The position numbers and the translations under genes are program-made. Shown here in pieces: positions 33,896 through 43,657 of a stretch of 64,000 nucleotides of DNA. The notes beneath the pieces are model-generated. The model had not been told where the DNA came from and ran no database searches. It saw nothing but the letters and a program-made list of their open reading frames with translations. The DNA is from Desulfatitalea sp. BRH_c12 (GTDB lineage: Bacteria; Desulfobacterota; Desulfobacteria; Desulfobacterales; Desulfosarcinaceae): NCBI GenBank assembly GCA_000961655.1, contig LADR01000067.1:62001-126000 (forward strand), in the 5' to 3' direction. Within the stretch, counting starts at the first letter, position 1; each line of letters opens with the position of its first letter.

Positions 33896-35782
33896 ATGGC
33901 AAAAAAAACCGACCTAAAAACCAATAGCGCCAATGCTGCCAAAGGCGGACAAAGCAGAGCGAAAATGATGGATGATTTAAAAACAGATTCGGAATCCAAC
34001 AATGCTTCGGAAATGACCGATGATGAGGATACCGGGGGAAAAAGCGATAGGCACATGACCGAGAAGGCTATGAAGGCATTGATTGCCCAGGGAAAGAAGC
34101 AGGGGTTTCTGACCTACGAGGAAATCAATACGGCATTGCCCGACGACATGCTGTCCTCCGATCAAGTGGATGATACCTTGATGATGTTCGATGATATGGG
34201 CATAGACATCATCGATGAAAACAATCGCAATCTGGCCAAGGTAAAATCAAAAAAAGCCGATCCGGACCTCAAATCGGATGAAGCCGGTCTGACGGATTAC
34301 GGCTCTGTCACCGATCCGGTGAAGATGTACCTTCGTGAGATGGGGTTGGTGACCCTGCTCAGCCGTGAAGGCGAAGTCGAAATCGCCAAAAAGATCGAGG
34401 CTGGCGAGCAAGATGTTCTCAAAGCTCTCCTCGAGACGACCCTGGGAGTCGACTTCATTTTAGACCTGGGCCGACGCATCGAAAGCCAGTTGTTGCGTCC
34501 TAAACACGTGCTGCGTGATGTGGATGAGGGCGATACGTACCAGGACGAGTTGGTCCAAATCGAAGCCTTCATGAGCACTATCAAGGCCATTGCCGAAGTT
34601 CATGCCGAGAACATGGAGTTTCGCCAACAGCTATTCGATGACCAGAAACTCAAACCCGATGAGCAGCGGCGTATCCGGCGTTGTATCACGCGTCGAAATC
34701 AGAAAATTTTCGATATGCTCAAAGAGTGGCGGCTCGAGGGCAGCGTGATCGATCAGATCGAGGAAGATATTCGCACACTGATCGATTGGTTCGACGCCAT
34801 GAACCGGATGGTGACCGCCATGGCCGAAACGCTGAACGTTCCTGTGGCTGTTTTTCGCGAAAATCTGAGCGCCAAAAACAAATTCAATAAAATGGTCGGC
34901 AAGCAAGGGGATCTGACCCGCAATGAGTTGGAGCACCTTTTCGACTACGTGAATGACGCACAGAACCAGATCACTACCAAAGAAAGTGACATCAAGGCCA
35001 ACAGCCGCATCCTCAAAAGAATTCTATCCAGTGTGGATGAAGGGCGCGCCCGGGCCAAATTGGCTAAGAGCGAATTGATCAAAGCCAACCTCCGGTTGGT
35101 GGTGAGCATCGCCAAGAAGTATACCAATCGCGGCCTTCAATTTCTGGATTTGATCCAGGAAGGCAACATCGGCTTGATGAAGGCCGTGGATAAATTCGAA
35201 TATAGACGTGGCTATAAATTCAGTACCTATGCCACGTGGTGGATCCGGCAAGCCATTACCCGGGCCATCGCAGACCAGGCCCGCACCATCCGCATACCGG
35301 TGCACATGATCGAGACCATTAATAAGTTGATCCGTACGTCTCGCTATCTGGTGCAGGAGTTGGGACGCGAACCACGGCCAGAGGAGATCGCCGAGAAAAT
35401 GGAGATACCTTTGGACAAGGTGCGTAAGGTGTTGAAGATCGCCCGCGAACCCATTTCCCTGGAAACCCCTATTGGCGAGGAGGAAGACAGCCATTTGGGA
35501 GATTTTATCGAGGACAAAAAATTCATGCTGCCGTCGGATGCCGCCGTCAGCCTGAATCTGGCCGAGCAGACACGCAAAGTGCTGGCCACGCTGACCCCGA
35601 GAGAGGAAAAGGTTTTGCGCATGCGCTTCGGAATAGGTGAAAAGGCCGATCATACCCTGGAAGAGGTCGGGCAGGATTTCACCGTGACACGCGAGCGTAT
35701 TCGTCAGATCGAAGCCAAGGCCCTGCGCAAACTCCGGCATCCGACGCGCAGTCGGAAATTGAAGAGCTTTATTGAAAATTGA
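33896..35782 (+). CDS. rpoD: RNA polymerase primary sigma factor
   Basis: This 628-residue group 1 sigma70 has all regions visible: an acidic, Lys-rich N-terminus with region 1.1 (about 50-115), region 1.2 ([11 protein letters not shown]), a long non-conserved insert (about 165-370), regions 2.1-2.4 (for example [26 protein letters not shown]) and regions 3-4 ending in the helix-turn-helix [36 protein letters not shown] lies nine bases before the ATG. It is cotranscribed with dnaG, and a tRNA gene follows 57 bp later. Confidence 0.95.
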   Translation: MAKKTDLKTNSANAAKGGQSRAKMMDDLKTDSESNNASEMTDDEDTGGKSDRHMTEKAMKALIAQGKKQGFLTYEEINTALPDDMLSSDQVDDTLMMFDDMGIDIIDENNRNLAKVKSKKADPDLKSDEAGLTDYGSVTDPVKMYLREMGLVTLLSREGEVEIAKKIEAGEQDVLKALLETTLGVDFILDLGRRIESQLLRPKHVLRDVDEGDTYQDELVQIEAFMSTIKAIAEVHAENMEFRQQLFDDQKLKPDEQRRIRRCITRRNQKIFDMLKEWRLEGSVIDQIEEDIRTLIDWFDAMNRMVTAMAETLNVPVAVFRENLSAKNKFNKMVGKQGDLTRNELEHLFDYVNDAQNQITTKESDIKANSRILKRILSSVDEGRARAKLAKSELIKANLRLVVSIAKKYTNRGLQFLDLIQEGNIGLMKAVDKFEYRRGYKFSTYATWWIRQAITRAIADQARTIRIPVHMIETINKLIRTSRYLVQELGREPRPEEIAEKMEIPLDKVRKVLKIAREPISLETPIGEEEDSHLGDFIEDKKFMLPSDAAVSLNLAEQTRKVLATLTPREEKVLRMRFGIGEKADHTLEEVGQDFTVTRERIRQIEAKALRKLRHPTRSRKLKSFIEN

Positions 35783-35839
35783 TATGCACCGATTTCTTGA
35801 CAAACCGGCCGGCGACCGATAATAAGCGCTTGCTGTTGA

Positions 35840-35912
35840 GGGCCCATAGCTCAGTTGGTAGAGCCACCGGCTCATAACCGGTCGGTCCCTGGTTCGACCC
35901 CAGGTGGGCCCA
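35840..35912 (+). tRNA. tRNA with anticodon CAT (Met, or Ile2 if lysidine-modified)
   Basis: The 73-base cloverleaf: acceptor GGGCCCA/TGGGCCC, D arm GCTC...GAGC, anticodon stem ACCGG/CCGGT with loop CTCATAA (anticodon CAT), T arm CCTGG-TTCGACC-CCAGG. The 3' CCA is not encoded. The CTCATAA loop and acceptor do not fit an initiator tRNA. Elongator Met and Ile2 (converted by TilS) cannot be told apart by eye. Confidence 0.9.
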
Positions 35913-35932
35913 CTTCATCACATAAGTTTCAG

Positions 35933-35971
35933 AGGGCATGGTTTGACAGTCAAACCATGCCCTTGCTGTTT
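35933..35971 (+). terminator. Intrinsic terminator after the tRNA
   Basis: AGGGCATGGTTTG (35933-35945) pairs perfectly with CAAACCATGCCCT (35951-35963) around a five-base loop, followed by TGCTGTTTT. It should end the dnaG-rpoD-tRNA transcript. Confidence 0.88.
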
Positions 35972-36034
35972 TGAATATCTCATTGCAATCAGAGCATAAA
36001 AGTTATAGAGGCACTCCCGAAAAGGATGGTCTTT

Positions 36035-36871
36035 ATGAAAAAAAATGGTTCCATGGCATGTGTCGCCGATATTATCCAAGCGATGGAATACCTGGCGCCA
36101 CCTTGTTTGGCCGAGGAATGGGATAATTGTGGTCTGCAAGTGGGCTCACGTCAATGGGCTGTGCGGCGCATCTGGATCGCCCTGGATCCTTTGACATCGG
36201 TTGTGCAGGCTGCCGCCACGGAAAAGATCGACATGGTGATCACGCATCATCCGCTGTTTTTTCAACCGTTAAGGACCATCGATGCGGATACCCCGGTTGG
36301 TCGCATCATCGAGACGGCACTGTCAGCCCGAATGGCATTGTACGCTGCGCACACTAACCTGGACAGCGCCTTTCAAGGTGTCAACGACGTCTTGGCCCAG
36401 GCGATCGGACTCCGGGATTTAAGACCCATGATCCCCGCGGAATGCGCGACCCACAAAAAGAATGACCAGCCGGAAGGTTTGGGAAGGGTTGGCCGCTTGG
36501 GCGAACCGGTATCGCTGGCCGCATTGGCAGAGCAGATCAAAACCCGTTTGAAACTTCCGGTGGTCAAGGTCGCCGGAGACCTTAGCCGCATCGTCGAGTA
36601 CGTGGCTGTCTGTTCGGGCAGTGGCGGCAGCCTATTAGAGACATTTCTGGATATGCCAGCCCAGGTTTACGTCAGCGGCGATTTGCGCTACCATGATGCG
36701 CGCAGTGTCGAAGATGCCGATCGTGGGCTCATCGATATAGGGCACTTTTGTTCAGAACATATAGTACTCGATCCTCTGGCCGAAAGATTGCGGGATCTGG
36801 CGAGAGAAAAAGGGTGGCGGGTATCGATCGAGACCTGTCCATTGGAGCGTGATCCATTTGCATCATTATGA
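36035..36871 (+). CDS. Nif3-like dinuclear metal-binding protein
   Basis: This 278-residue NIF3/YbgI-family protein has motifs EEWDNCGLQVGS near the N-terminus and ITHHPLFF with the metal-binding histidines; a late His-Glu pair (GHFCSEHI) completes the site. The family is linked to GTP cyclohydrolase I type 2 and to iron-sulfur or metal handling, but its reaction is unsettled. The ATG at 36035 has AAAGGA eight bases upstream, better placed than the ATG at 36026. It is followed by the zinc-ribbon gene and rnpB, a conserved order in Desulfobacterota. Confidence 0.85.
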   Translation: MKKNGSMACVADIIQAMEYLAPPCLAEEWDNCGLQVGSRQWAVRRIWIALDPLTSVVQAAATEKIDMVITHHPLFFQPLRTIDADTPVGRIIETALSARMALYAAHTNLDSAFQGVNDVLAQAIGLRDLRPMIPAECATHKKNDQPEGLGRVGRLGEPVSLAALAEQIKTRLKLPVVKVAGDLSRIVEYVAVCSGSGGSLLETFLDMPAQVYVSGDLRYHDARSVEDADRGLIDIGHFCSEHIVLDPLAERLRDLAREKGWRVSIETCPLERDPFASL

Positions 36872-36945
36872 TCCGAATAAAGGCACTCGTGACGACTCGT
36901 GCGAACCCGGCATCTTCCTGATCCCTCAATTGAAAGCGGTGGATA

Positions 36946-37680
36946 ATGGATGAAAAATTAAAGGCAAATCTGAAATTGCTCGCTCAGTTACAGTTCACGG
37001 ATACCGAGCGTGCAGCGATCGAGAAGAAACTCGCCGGTGTCGAAGAGAGCATCGCGGCTCTCGGAGCGCGTTTGGCTGCGTTCGAGCAACAAGTCGCTCA
37101 AGAGCGGGAACAACTTGATTCCGTTAAGAAGCATTATCGCGCCAGCGAAAGCGAAGTCCAATCGATCGAAAACAGCATTGTTAAAAGTGACGATAAGTTG
37201 GGGGCGGTGAAAACCAATAAAGAGTACCAAAGCATGCTCAAGGGCATTGATGATTTGAAGGTCAAAAAAGGTTTGATCGAGGACAGCATGATCGAAATGC
37301 TCGATCAGATCGCGGATGCCGACCGTCAGGCCGCTATCCTGAAGGCCGATCTGGCCGACATGCGGCGGGAGATTGAATACAAGCAGGCCGATATTCGCAA
37401 GGAGGCCGAAGAACAGCGTCTCGAACTGGAAGATCTCAACGAAGAACGGGATTCGATATGGGCGCGGCTTGACCCCAAACTGCAGAAGATGTACGCACGG
37501 GCAAAACATCAGGGCAGGGGCATCGCCGTGGCGGCGGTCGAGAATGCGATTTGTCTGGTATGTCGCGTCAATATTCCGCCCCAGGCATACATTGAGTTGC
37601 TGCGTATCAATTCATTGAGTATGTGCCCCAGTTGTCAACGTATTATGTATCCCAAGGCCATTACGGAAGAGGATGTATAG
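36946..37680 (+). CDS. Coiled-coil protein with C4 zinc ribbon
   Basis: This protein has 244 residues. A long antiparallel coiled coil (about 15-185) is followed by a C4 zinc ribbon with CLVC and CPSC. This is the CT398/CdsZ-type family, a nucleic-acid or ribosome-associated group that sits next to nif3 in many bacteria. The start at 36946 follows nif3 by 74 bp with a weak GTGG ribosome site. rnpB begins nine bases after its stop, so rnpB may be partly transcribed from the same promoter. Confidence 0.85.
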   Translation: MDEKLKANLKLLAQLQFTDTERAAIEKKLAGVEESIAALGARLAAFEQQVAQEREQLDSVKKHYRASESEVQSIENSIVKSDDKLGAVKTNKEYQSMLKGIDDLKVKKGLIEDSMIEMLDQIADADRQAAILKADLADMRREIEYKQADIRKEAEEQRLELEDLNEERDSIWARLDPKLQKMYARAKHQGRGIAVAAVENAICLVCRVNIPPQAYIELLRINSLSMCPSCQRIMYPKAITEEDV

Positions 37681-37689
37681 ATAATCAAC

Positions 37690-38067
<378 letters not shown>

Positions 38068-38077
38068 GTTCATTTTG

Positions 38078-38185
38078 TTGGTTCGTTAAATCGTGATTGG
38101 TTAAATCGTTGATGGACCCCCGACATTTCGTGCTCTGCGGCTGACGATTGAACGATGTGACGATTTAACGGTTTAACGAATAACG
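38078..38185. repeat. CGTTAAATCG-type inverted repeat array between rnpB and sufC
   Basis: Units GTTCGTTAAATCGT and GGTTAAATCGTTGAT on the left are answered by ACGATTTAACGGTTTAACGAAT on the right, giving a long imperfect hairpin. Similar units (CGTTGATTCG, CAACGATTTAAC) lie in the gap near cimA and leuA. It reads through the space where a sufC promoter should be. Confidence 0.55.
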
Positions 38186-38197
38186 CAGAGGTGAGAA

Positions 38198-38962
38198 ATG
38201 TTACTGATCGAGGAACTCCAGGTGGAGGTCGGCGGGCGAACAATCCTGAACAATGTGAATATGGAAATACCGCGTGGTGAAACCCACATTCTTTTCGGTC
38301 CCAATGGGTCAGGGAAAACCAGCTTGATGATGACCATCATGGGTTTTTCAGGCTATGCTGTCACGCACGGTAAAATAACGTTCAAAAATCATGATATCAC
38401 CTATATGCCGATCCATGAACGGGCAAGATTGGGTATCGGGGTGTCGGTTCAGCGTCCGCCCACCATCCAGGGGCTGAAAACGCGCAACCTGGTCGAGGTT
38501 TGCGCCAAGCACTGTGGGCGGGACGTGGATGTCGAACTCTTGGCTGCCGAGGTGAATTTTACCGGGTTTCTGGATCGGGATGTGAACCATAAGTTTTCCG
38601 GTGGTGAAATCAAACGAAGCGAAATGCTGCAGTTGTTGGCCCAGGATCCCGACCTGATTCTGTTGGATGAGCCCGAATCGGGCGTGGATCTTGAAAACAT
38701 GGCCGTAATCGGTGAGAGCATCAATACCTTGCTGCATCGCGGTGTGAAAAAATCGCACCGCCAAAAGATTGGTGACAAAAGCAAATCCGCACTGATTATC
38801 ACCCATACCGGTCATATTCTGGATTATATCACCGCCGACAAGGGGCAGGTTCTTTATAACGGCCATCTTTGTTGTTCTCGCAATGCCCGTGAAATTTTAA
38901 AATGGATCGGCGAATTCGGTTACGAGGAGTGTGTTCGATGCGCAATGGACCTACAGATGTAG
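38198..38962 (+). CDS. sufC: SufC-type ABC ATPase of a minimal (SMS-like) Fe-S assembly system
   Basis: This protein has 254 residues. Walker A GPNGSGKT (34-41), ABC signature FSGGEIKR, Walker B LILLDEPESGVD and the H-loop THTG are present. An insert HRQKIGDKSKS lies before the H-loop, as in the archaeal/bacterial SmsC group rather than enteric SufC. It powers Fe-S cluster assembly on a SufB-type scaffold, encoded by the next gene with a 25-bp overlap. GAGGTGAG lies before the ATG. No sufD, sufS, sufU or sufE is in the window. Confidence 0.9.
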   Translation: MLLIEELQVEVGGRTILNNVNMEIPRGETHILFGPNGSGKTSLMMTIMGFSGYAVTHGKITFKNHDITYMPIHERARLGIGVSVQRPPTIQGLKTRNLVEVCAKHCGRDVDVELLAAEVNFTGFLDRDVNHKFSGGEIKRSEMLQLLAQDPDLILLDEPESGVDLENMAVIGESINTLLHRGVKKSHRQKIGDKSKSALIITHTGHILDYITADKGQVLYNGHLCCSRNAREILKWIGEFGYEECVRCAMDLQM

Positions 38963-40128
38963 AAAATGATGCCGGCGGCATCGATTTAAAACAATATCAG
39001 TCGGATGCTGAGAAACACGCCTATGTTGAGGACCTGTCGCAGATTGCGGCAGTCGATGCGGCCAAATTTCTGGATGTGGGTATCGACACGGCACAGAGCA
39101 TCCGGTCCGGCACCTTTATCCAGAAAGATCGTTCGGTCATCCATTCACATGCCCATCAGGCGGGTGTCGAGGTGATGTCCATTACCCAGGCACAAAGCCG
39201 GCATACCTGGCTATCGGATTATCTGTGGCGCTACATCGAACCTGACAGGGACGTTTTTACCGCCCAAGCCAAAGCAAATCCCCATGAAGGGTATTTCATC
39301 CGTGCGGCCCAGGGGGCGCACATCGAACAGCCGGTTCAATCGTGCCTCTATATCGCTCGCGAAGGGTTCTCACAGAACGTTCATAACGTCGTGATTGCCG
39401 AAGAAGGTTCACGATTGCAGGTCATTACCGGGTGTGCCACAGCGCCCCACCTGGTATCCGGGCTGCATGTGGGCGTATCGGAATTTTATGTCAAAAAAGG
39501 GGCCCAGCTTCATTTTACCATGATTCACGATTGGGGCGCGCAGGTCAATGTGCGTCCGCGCACGTATGTCCATGTGGAAGCTGGCGGCGTCTTCGTCTCC
39601 AATTATATATCGTTGAAGCCCGTCGGATCGTTACAGATGAACCCGACCACCCATCTGGCTGGCGAAGGTGCTGTCGCCCGTTTCAACAGTGTGCTGGTCG
39701 CGGGCAAGGGATGCCATTTGGATGTGGGCTCGCGCGTAATCCTCAGCGCGCCCGGAACCCGTGCCGAAATCATTTCGCGCGCGATTGCCGCCGGCGGGAC
39801 CATCATTGCGCGCGGCGAGCTGATCGGACAATCCACCGGCATTAAAGCCCACCTGGAGTGCAAGGGTTTGATTCTCAAGGAAGGACTGATGCATGCCATT
39901 CCCGAACTGCGCGGATATATTCCCGGTGTGGAGATGTCCCACGAAGCAGCGGTCGGCAAGATCGACCAGGGTGAGATCGAATACCTGATGGCACGCGGTG
40001 TCGACGAGGAAGAGGCGGTGTCCATGATCGTGCGCGGCTTTTTGAATGTGGATATCGAGGGGCTTCCGCCGGGATTGCGCCAGAAAATAGATAGCATCAT
40101 CAAAGACACCCAAAAAGACATGATGTAG
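38938..40128 (+). CDS. sufB: SufB/SmsB-type Fe-S scaffold protein
   Basis: This 396-residue protein of the SufBD beta-helix family has conserved VITGCATAPHLVSG and HLECKGLILKEG blocks, and the C-terminal H-E-A-A-x-G-K-I motif (SHEAAVGKIDQGEIEYLMARG) seen in SufB scaffolds. With SufC alone it makes the two-gene set of the SMS-type minimal SUF system described in archaea and some anaerobic bacteria. The ATG at 38938 has GAGGAG upstream and overlaps sufC by 25 bp; the frame extends to 38902 without support. The HPr-domain gene begins directly at the base after the stop. Confidence 0.88.
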   Translation: MRNGPTDVENDAGGIDLKQYQSDAEKHAYVEDLSQIAAVDAAKFLDVGIDTAQSIRSGTFIQKDRSVIHSHAHQAGVEVMSITQAQSRHTWLSDYLWRYIEPDRDVFTAQAKANPHEGYFIRAAQGAHIEQPVQSCLYIAREGFSQNVHNVVIAEEGSRLQVITGCATAPHLVSGLHVGVSEFYVKKGAQLHFTMIHDWGAQVNVRPRTYVHVEAGGVFVSNYISLKPVGSLQMNPTTHLAGEGAVARFNSVLVAGKGCHLDVGSRVILSAPGTRAEIISRAIAAGGTIIARGELIGQSTGIKAHLECKGLILKEGLMHAIPELRGYIPGVEMSHEAAVGKIDQGEIEYLMARGVDEEEAVSMIVRGFLNVDIEGLPPGLRQKIDSIIKDTQKDMM

Positions 40129-41451
40129 ATGAAATACTTGAACAACAGCCACAGCGACGTTTGCGAAATATCTTTTTCCGAAAAGGTGCGGCTTTTTTCG
40201 CATGACTACCTTAAGTGTTGCCTTTACCTGGCCAATGCGCCCTTGCCAACGTACGTATTCACCAAAAAACTCTACTCGGAACTGATTTCAAGCTCGCAAG
40301 TCCTGGAAGATTTTTTGGATTTTCACGGCGCCAAGAACAATGAAGATTGGTATCTATATCGTGAACTGGCCGCGGCGATACGCCATTTGAGTCTGGGGGC
40401 CTATTCCCAAAAGCACATCGCCAACCGGCTTATTTTTTATGAACTTCCGCAGAGCGAGGAATTCAGCGCGGCCGGTCAGGATGCATCGGCTTTTCTCAAT
40501 ACCTCTTTGATGAAATTGGCTCCCGTAATCCTTGAAGAAGCTCGGCGACTGGGTATACCGATTCCCGAACGAACATTTCACCCGGAGGATTTCCCGGGGA
40601 CCACTACCGCTGAAATGCTTCCCTATAATATCAACGACGAAGCCAAGGACTTGCAAAAAAAGCACATCGTCAAAATCGCCAGCGAGTTTCTGGGCATTTC
40701 CACCCGTTTCGACCAATTGGGATTTTTCGAGCCGTACAGCATCGAAGAGATCAGACAACTGGTGCCCGCGCAGGTCAACGAAGTGGAGATACGCCGCTTC
40801 GAGATGGTGGTGCACAATCTGCAATCTTCTTTTGACACCTACGTCATCCACGGCGGGTTCCGATTTGGCGACCGCAAACTCAAAAACCTGCGCAGCTATT
40901 TTTCGGTTGTCTTTCATTTGTTGCAAATGATGGGGCGCCTGCTGCACTTTTATGAGCGGCACCTGCATGAAGCCGGCTACAAAAACATTTACAAGCGCGT
41001 ACAGGACCGTTTGGCTGGACTTGTCGACCCCGATCAGTTGCTGGGATATACCGTCAATTACGGACTCTATTATGCCTGCAATTTTTTGAGCACAGGCAAG
41101 GATGTGGCCCGTGAGATATTAAACCAGAATATCGAACGCGGCCGCATTCAGGTAGGCATCCCCGTGAAACTGGGGTTTCACAGCCGGCCGAGTTTGCTGG
41201 TGGCCAAGATCGTTCAGCACTATGGTGGGCAAGTGGAACTGGTTATCGGTGAGGATCGTTTCGATGCGAGCAGCGTTCTGGACATTCAGTGGGCCGGCGG
41301 TAAAATTCAAAAAGAGAATATCGCCCAGGTGGTGTTCGAAGGCGATGCCCGCGCGTTGGCCGATATTGAAATCCTGGCCGCCGCCAATTATGGGGAAGAT
41401 ACCATGGGCAAAGGCGTGCCGCTACCCAAGGAGTTGAAGTACCTGCGATGA
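40129..41451 (+). CDS. Large protein with C-terminal HPr-like domain
   Basis: This protein has 440 residues. Residues 1-335 are helical with no recognised domain; from about 340 to 430 the sequence looks like HPr, with LGFHSRPS in place of GLHARPA and the phosphorylatable His351. HPr domains are phosphorylated by PTS enzyme I or HPr kinase and serve transport or regulation. The gene starts one base after sufB's stop (TAG ATG) and overlaps ispD by four bases (ATGA), so it is translationally coupled to both. No PTS sugar permease is in the window, so a regulatory role is more likely (inference). Confidence 0.7.
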   Translation: MKYLNNSHSDVCEISFSEKVRLFSHDYLKCCLYLANAPLPTYVFTKKLYSELISSSQVLEDFLDFHGAKNNEDWYLYRELAAAIRHLSLGAYSQKHIANRLIFYELPQSEEFSAAGQDASAFLNTSLMKLAPVILEEARRLGIPIPERTFHPEDFPGTTTAEMLPYNINDEAKDLQKKHIVKIASEFLGISTRFDQLGFFEPYSIEEIRQLVPAQVNEVEIRRFEMVVHNLQSSFDTYVIHGGFRFGDRKLKNLRSYFSVVFHLLQMMGRLLHFYERHLHEAGYKNIYKRVQDRLAGLVDPDQLLGYTVNYGLYYACNFLSTGKDVAREILNQNIERGRIQVGIPVKLGFHSRPSLLVAKIVQHYGGQVELVIGEDRFDASSVLDIQWAGGKIQKENIAQVVFEGDARALADIEILAAANYGEDTMGKGVPLPKELKYLR

Positions 41452-42128
41452 TTGCCGCCTTGATCGTGGCTGCCGGGCAGGGCGTGCGCATGGGGTCGCG
41501 CCGGCGCAAACAGTACCTGACTCTGGGCGATCGGCCCATTCTGACGCATACCCTCCAGATCTTCGATGGCTGTCGCGCCATCGACAGGATCGCGGTTGCC
41601 GTGCCGGCGCAAGAGATCGATTTCTGCCGGCGGACTTTGACGGCAGGCATGACATGGCGCGCCCCGATCGCGTGGATTGCGGGCGGCGAGCGCCGCCAGG
41701 ATTCGGTGTACAATGGCCTTCAGGCTCTGGGCGCTGAAGACGGCATCGTCCTGATCCACGACGGTGTGCGCCCGTTGATCACGGCCGCTTTGATCGAACG
41801 ATGCATCCAAGGGGCACAGAGATGGGGTGCCTGCATCCCCGTGGTGCCCGTGACCGATACGCTCAAGCGGGTGGGTTCCGATGGGACCGTCGAGCGGACC
41901 GTTTCCAGGGAGCGGTTGAGTATGGCCCAGACGCCTCAAGCGTTCCGTCTCTCCCTTATCCTGGAGGCGCACCGTCAAGCCAGACAGAATGATTGGCAGG
42001 CCACGGATGACGCATCGCTGGTAGAACGCCTGGGCGCTGGCGTGCATGTGGTTGCCGGCTCCGCGAACAATATCAAAATCACTACCCCCGAAGACCTGCG
42101 ATGGGCGGAAGTTTTGTTGGATTCTTAA
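41448..42128 (+). CDS. ispD: 2-C-methyl-D-erythritol 4-phosphate cytidylyltransferase
   Basis: This 226-residue enzyme of the MEP isoprenoid pathway joins CTP to methylerythritol phosphate. The CTP-binding LIVAAGQGVRMG...KQY motif, IHDGVRPLI and QTPQAFR are typical. It begins inside the stop of the HPr-domain gene (ATGA). It converges on the LOG-like gene with 21 bp between. Confidence 0.93.
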   Translation: MIAALIVAAGQGVRMGSRRRKQYLTLGDRPILTHTLQIFDGCRAIDRIAVAVPAQEIDFCRRTLTAGMTWRAPIAWIAGGERRQDSVYNGLQALGAEDGIVLIHDGVRPLITAALIERCIQGAQRWGACIPVVPVTDTLKRVGSDGTVERTVSRERLSMAQTPQAFRLSLILEAHRQARQNDWQATDDASLVERLGAGVHVVAGSANNIKITTPEDLRWAEVLLDS

Positions 42129-42149
42129 ACAATCGACAAATGACCAAAA

Positions 42150-42641
42150 TCAACGAACCCCAAAGTATTCCTTTATCTTTTCGATAACCTCTTCGGGGGT
42201 TTGCGCACTGGACATCGATCCGCGGGCATCCATCCCTTCAAAGCACGATTGCACATCGAAATCCAAGGTGATGACCGGCTTGCCGTGCTTCAACGCCAAG
42301 GCTATCTCGGAAACCGTGCCTGCGCCTCCGCGGCAAGCCACGACGAAATCGCTGCTCAGGACATTGATAGTGTTGCGCGCGCTGCCCATGCCCGTACATA
42401 TCGGAATGCGGACAAACGGGCTGGCATCGGCGGTATCGGCATCCGGCAGGACGCCGACCGTCAAACCCCCATTTTCAGCAGCGCCCCGGGCGGACGCGGC
42501 CATGATGCCGGCATTGCGGCCGCCATTGAGCAAAATCCAGCCCTGCGCCGCTATCAGTGCGCCTAATCGGTACGCCTGGCGATCACACGCTTTATTGTCC
42601 CGGCCGGCGCCCATGACACCGATGATCAAAGGACGCTTCAT
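42150..42641 (-). CDS. LOG-type Rossmann protein (TIGR00725-like)
   Basis: This 163-residue protein has the nucleotide-binding GGRNAGIMAASARGA and CRGGAGTVSEIALALKHGKPV blocks, close to the GGGxGxM and PGGxGTxxE motifs of lysine-decarboxylase-like (LOG) proteins. The short size and sequence fit the TIGR00725 branch, whose substrate is unknown. Its start overlaps yvcK's stop by four bases, so it is translationally coupled to yvcK. Confidence 0.78.
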   Translation of the reverse strand: MKRPLIIGVMGAGRDNKACDRQAYRLGALIAAQGWILLNGGRNAGIMAASARGAAENGGLTVGVLPDADTADASPFVRIPICTGMGSARNTINVLSSDFVVACRGGAGTVSEIALALKHGKPVITLDFDVQSCFEGMDARGSMSSAQTPEEVIEKIKEYFGVR

Positions 42642-43657
42642 GACCGCTCCCGGGCTTGAAAAAGCGCATGATTGAACATGTCCTCGAGCAACACGGCCAA
42701 TTTTTTTGGATCATGCCGCAGAACGACACCATCGGTTTCCAAAAGGTCGCCTATATAGAGAGGGCGCCGGTGCCAATAGGGAGCGCCGGCGTCCAACACG
42801 ACGCATTCGGATTTCTGGGCTGCATACATCTTACAGACAGCTTCCGGCGGGGTGTTGCTGTTGTATACAACCCCGTCCACGCTTCGCCCGACATACTCCT
42901 CCAGGCGTTCGACAAAATCCACTGCTCCGAAATTGTGGGTTTCACCAAACTTGGTCATAATGTTCATAATGTAGATCAACCGGGCAGGGGTTCTACGCAA
43001 CGCCTCCGCCACGCCGGGAACGATGAGATTGGGAATGATACTGGTATATAAATCGCCTGGGCCCAGCAGGATGACGTCGGCGCCGGCGATGGCCGATACC
43101 ACCGGCGGGTAGACATGAATCGCGTCAGAATGGTGCGGCACCAGAAAAACATCCTTGATTTTTTCACGCTGGTTGCCGCGCGGCATGTCGATGGCCTCTT
43201 CACCATAAATGCGGTGGCCATCGGTAAGTTCAGCCACCAGCGTGGCCTGATCGGTGGTTACCGGTAAAATTGTTCCCCTGGCATCCAGAATTTCACAAAG
43301 TGCGGCCACACCGGACGGAAAACTGCCTGTATAGCGTGAAAGCATGGTCAGCAACATGTTGCCGGCGTTGTGTCCGACAAGGCGCCGGTCTTTGATGAAG
43401 CGTTTCTGAAGAATTGTGCGGGCAAACTCCTGATGCGGAGAAAGTGCCACAACGCACTTGAGGATATCGCCAGGCGGAAGAATGCCCAGTTCATCGCGCA
43501 AGCGGCCGGTGCTGCCGCCGCTGTCCATCATGGAAACCACGGCCGTTATGGCAATGCCTTCTATAGTGCGCAGCCCCGATAAGAGAGAGAATTGCCCGCT
43601 GCCACCTCCAATGGTCACGATCTGCAGGGGATTATCGTCGATCGAGGAACGATTCAT
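42638..43657 (-). CDS. yvcK: YvcK/CofD-like protein (gluconeogenesis factor)
   Basis: This 339-residue protein has IVTIGGGSGQFSLLSGLR and the SMMDSGGSTGRLRDELGILPPGD block that define YvcK/YbhK, a UDP-sugar-binding relative of CofD. It influences cell-wall precursor and carbon metabolism in other bacteria; in some it binds UDP-GlcNAc. Homology starts near residue 10. The ATG at 43657 has a weak GAG-containing ribosome site. Confidence 0.87.
   Translation of the reverse strand: MNRSSIDDNPLQIVTIGGGSGQFSLLSGLRTIEGIAITAVVSMMDSGGSTGRLRDELGILPPGDILKCVVALSPHQEFARTILQKRFIKDRRLVGHNAGNMLLTMLSRYTGSFPSGVAALCEILDARGTILPVTTDQATLVAELTDGHRIYGEEAIDMPRGNQREKIKDVFLVPHHSDAIHVYPPVVSAIAGADVILLGPGDLYTSIIPNLIVPGVAEALRRTPARLIYIMNIMTKFGETHNFGAVDFVERLEEYVGRSVDGVVYNSNTPPEAVCKMYAAQKSECVVLDAGAPYWHRRPLYIGDLLETDGVVLRHDPKKLAVLLEDMFNHALFQARERS

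Noticed and set aside
38068-38077. Rho-independent terminator directly after rnpB
   Set aside because: The P1 stem is followed only by a short interrupted T stretch, which I consider too weak to list as a separate terminator.
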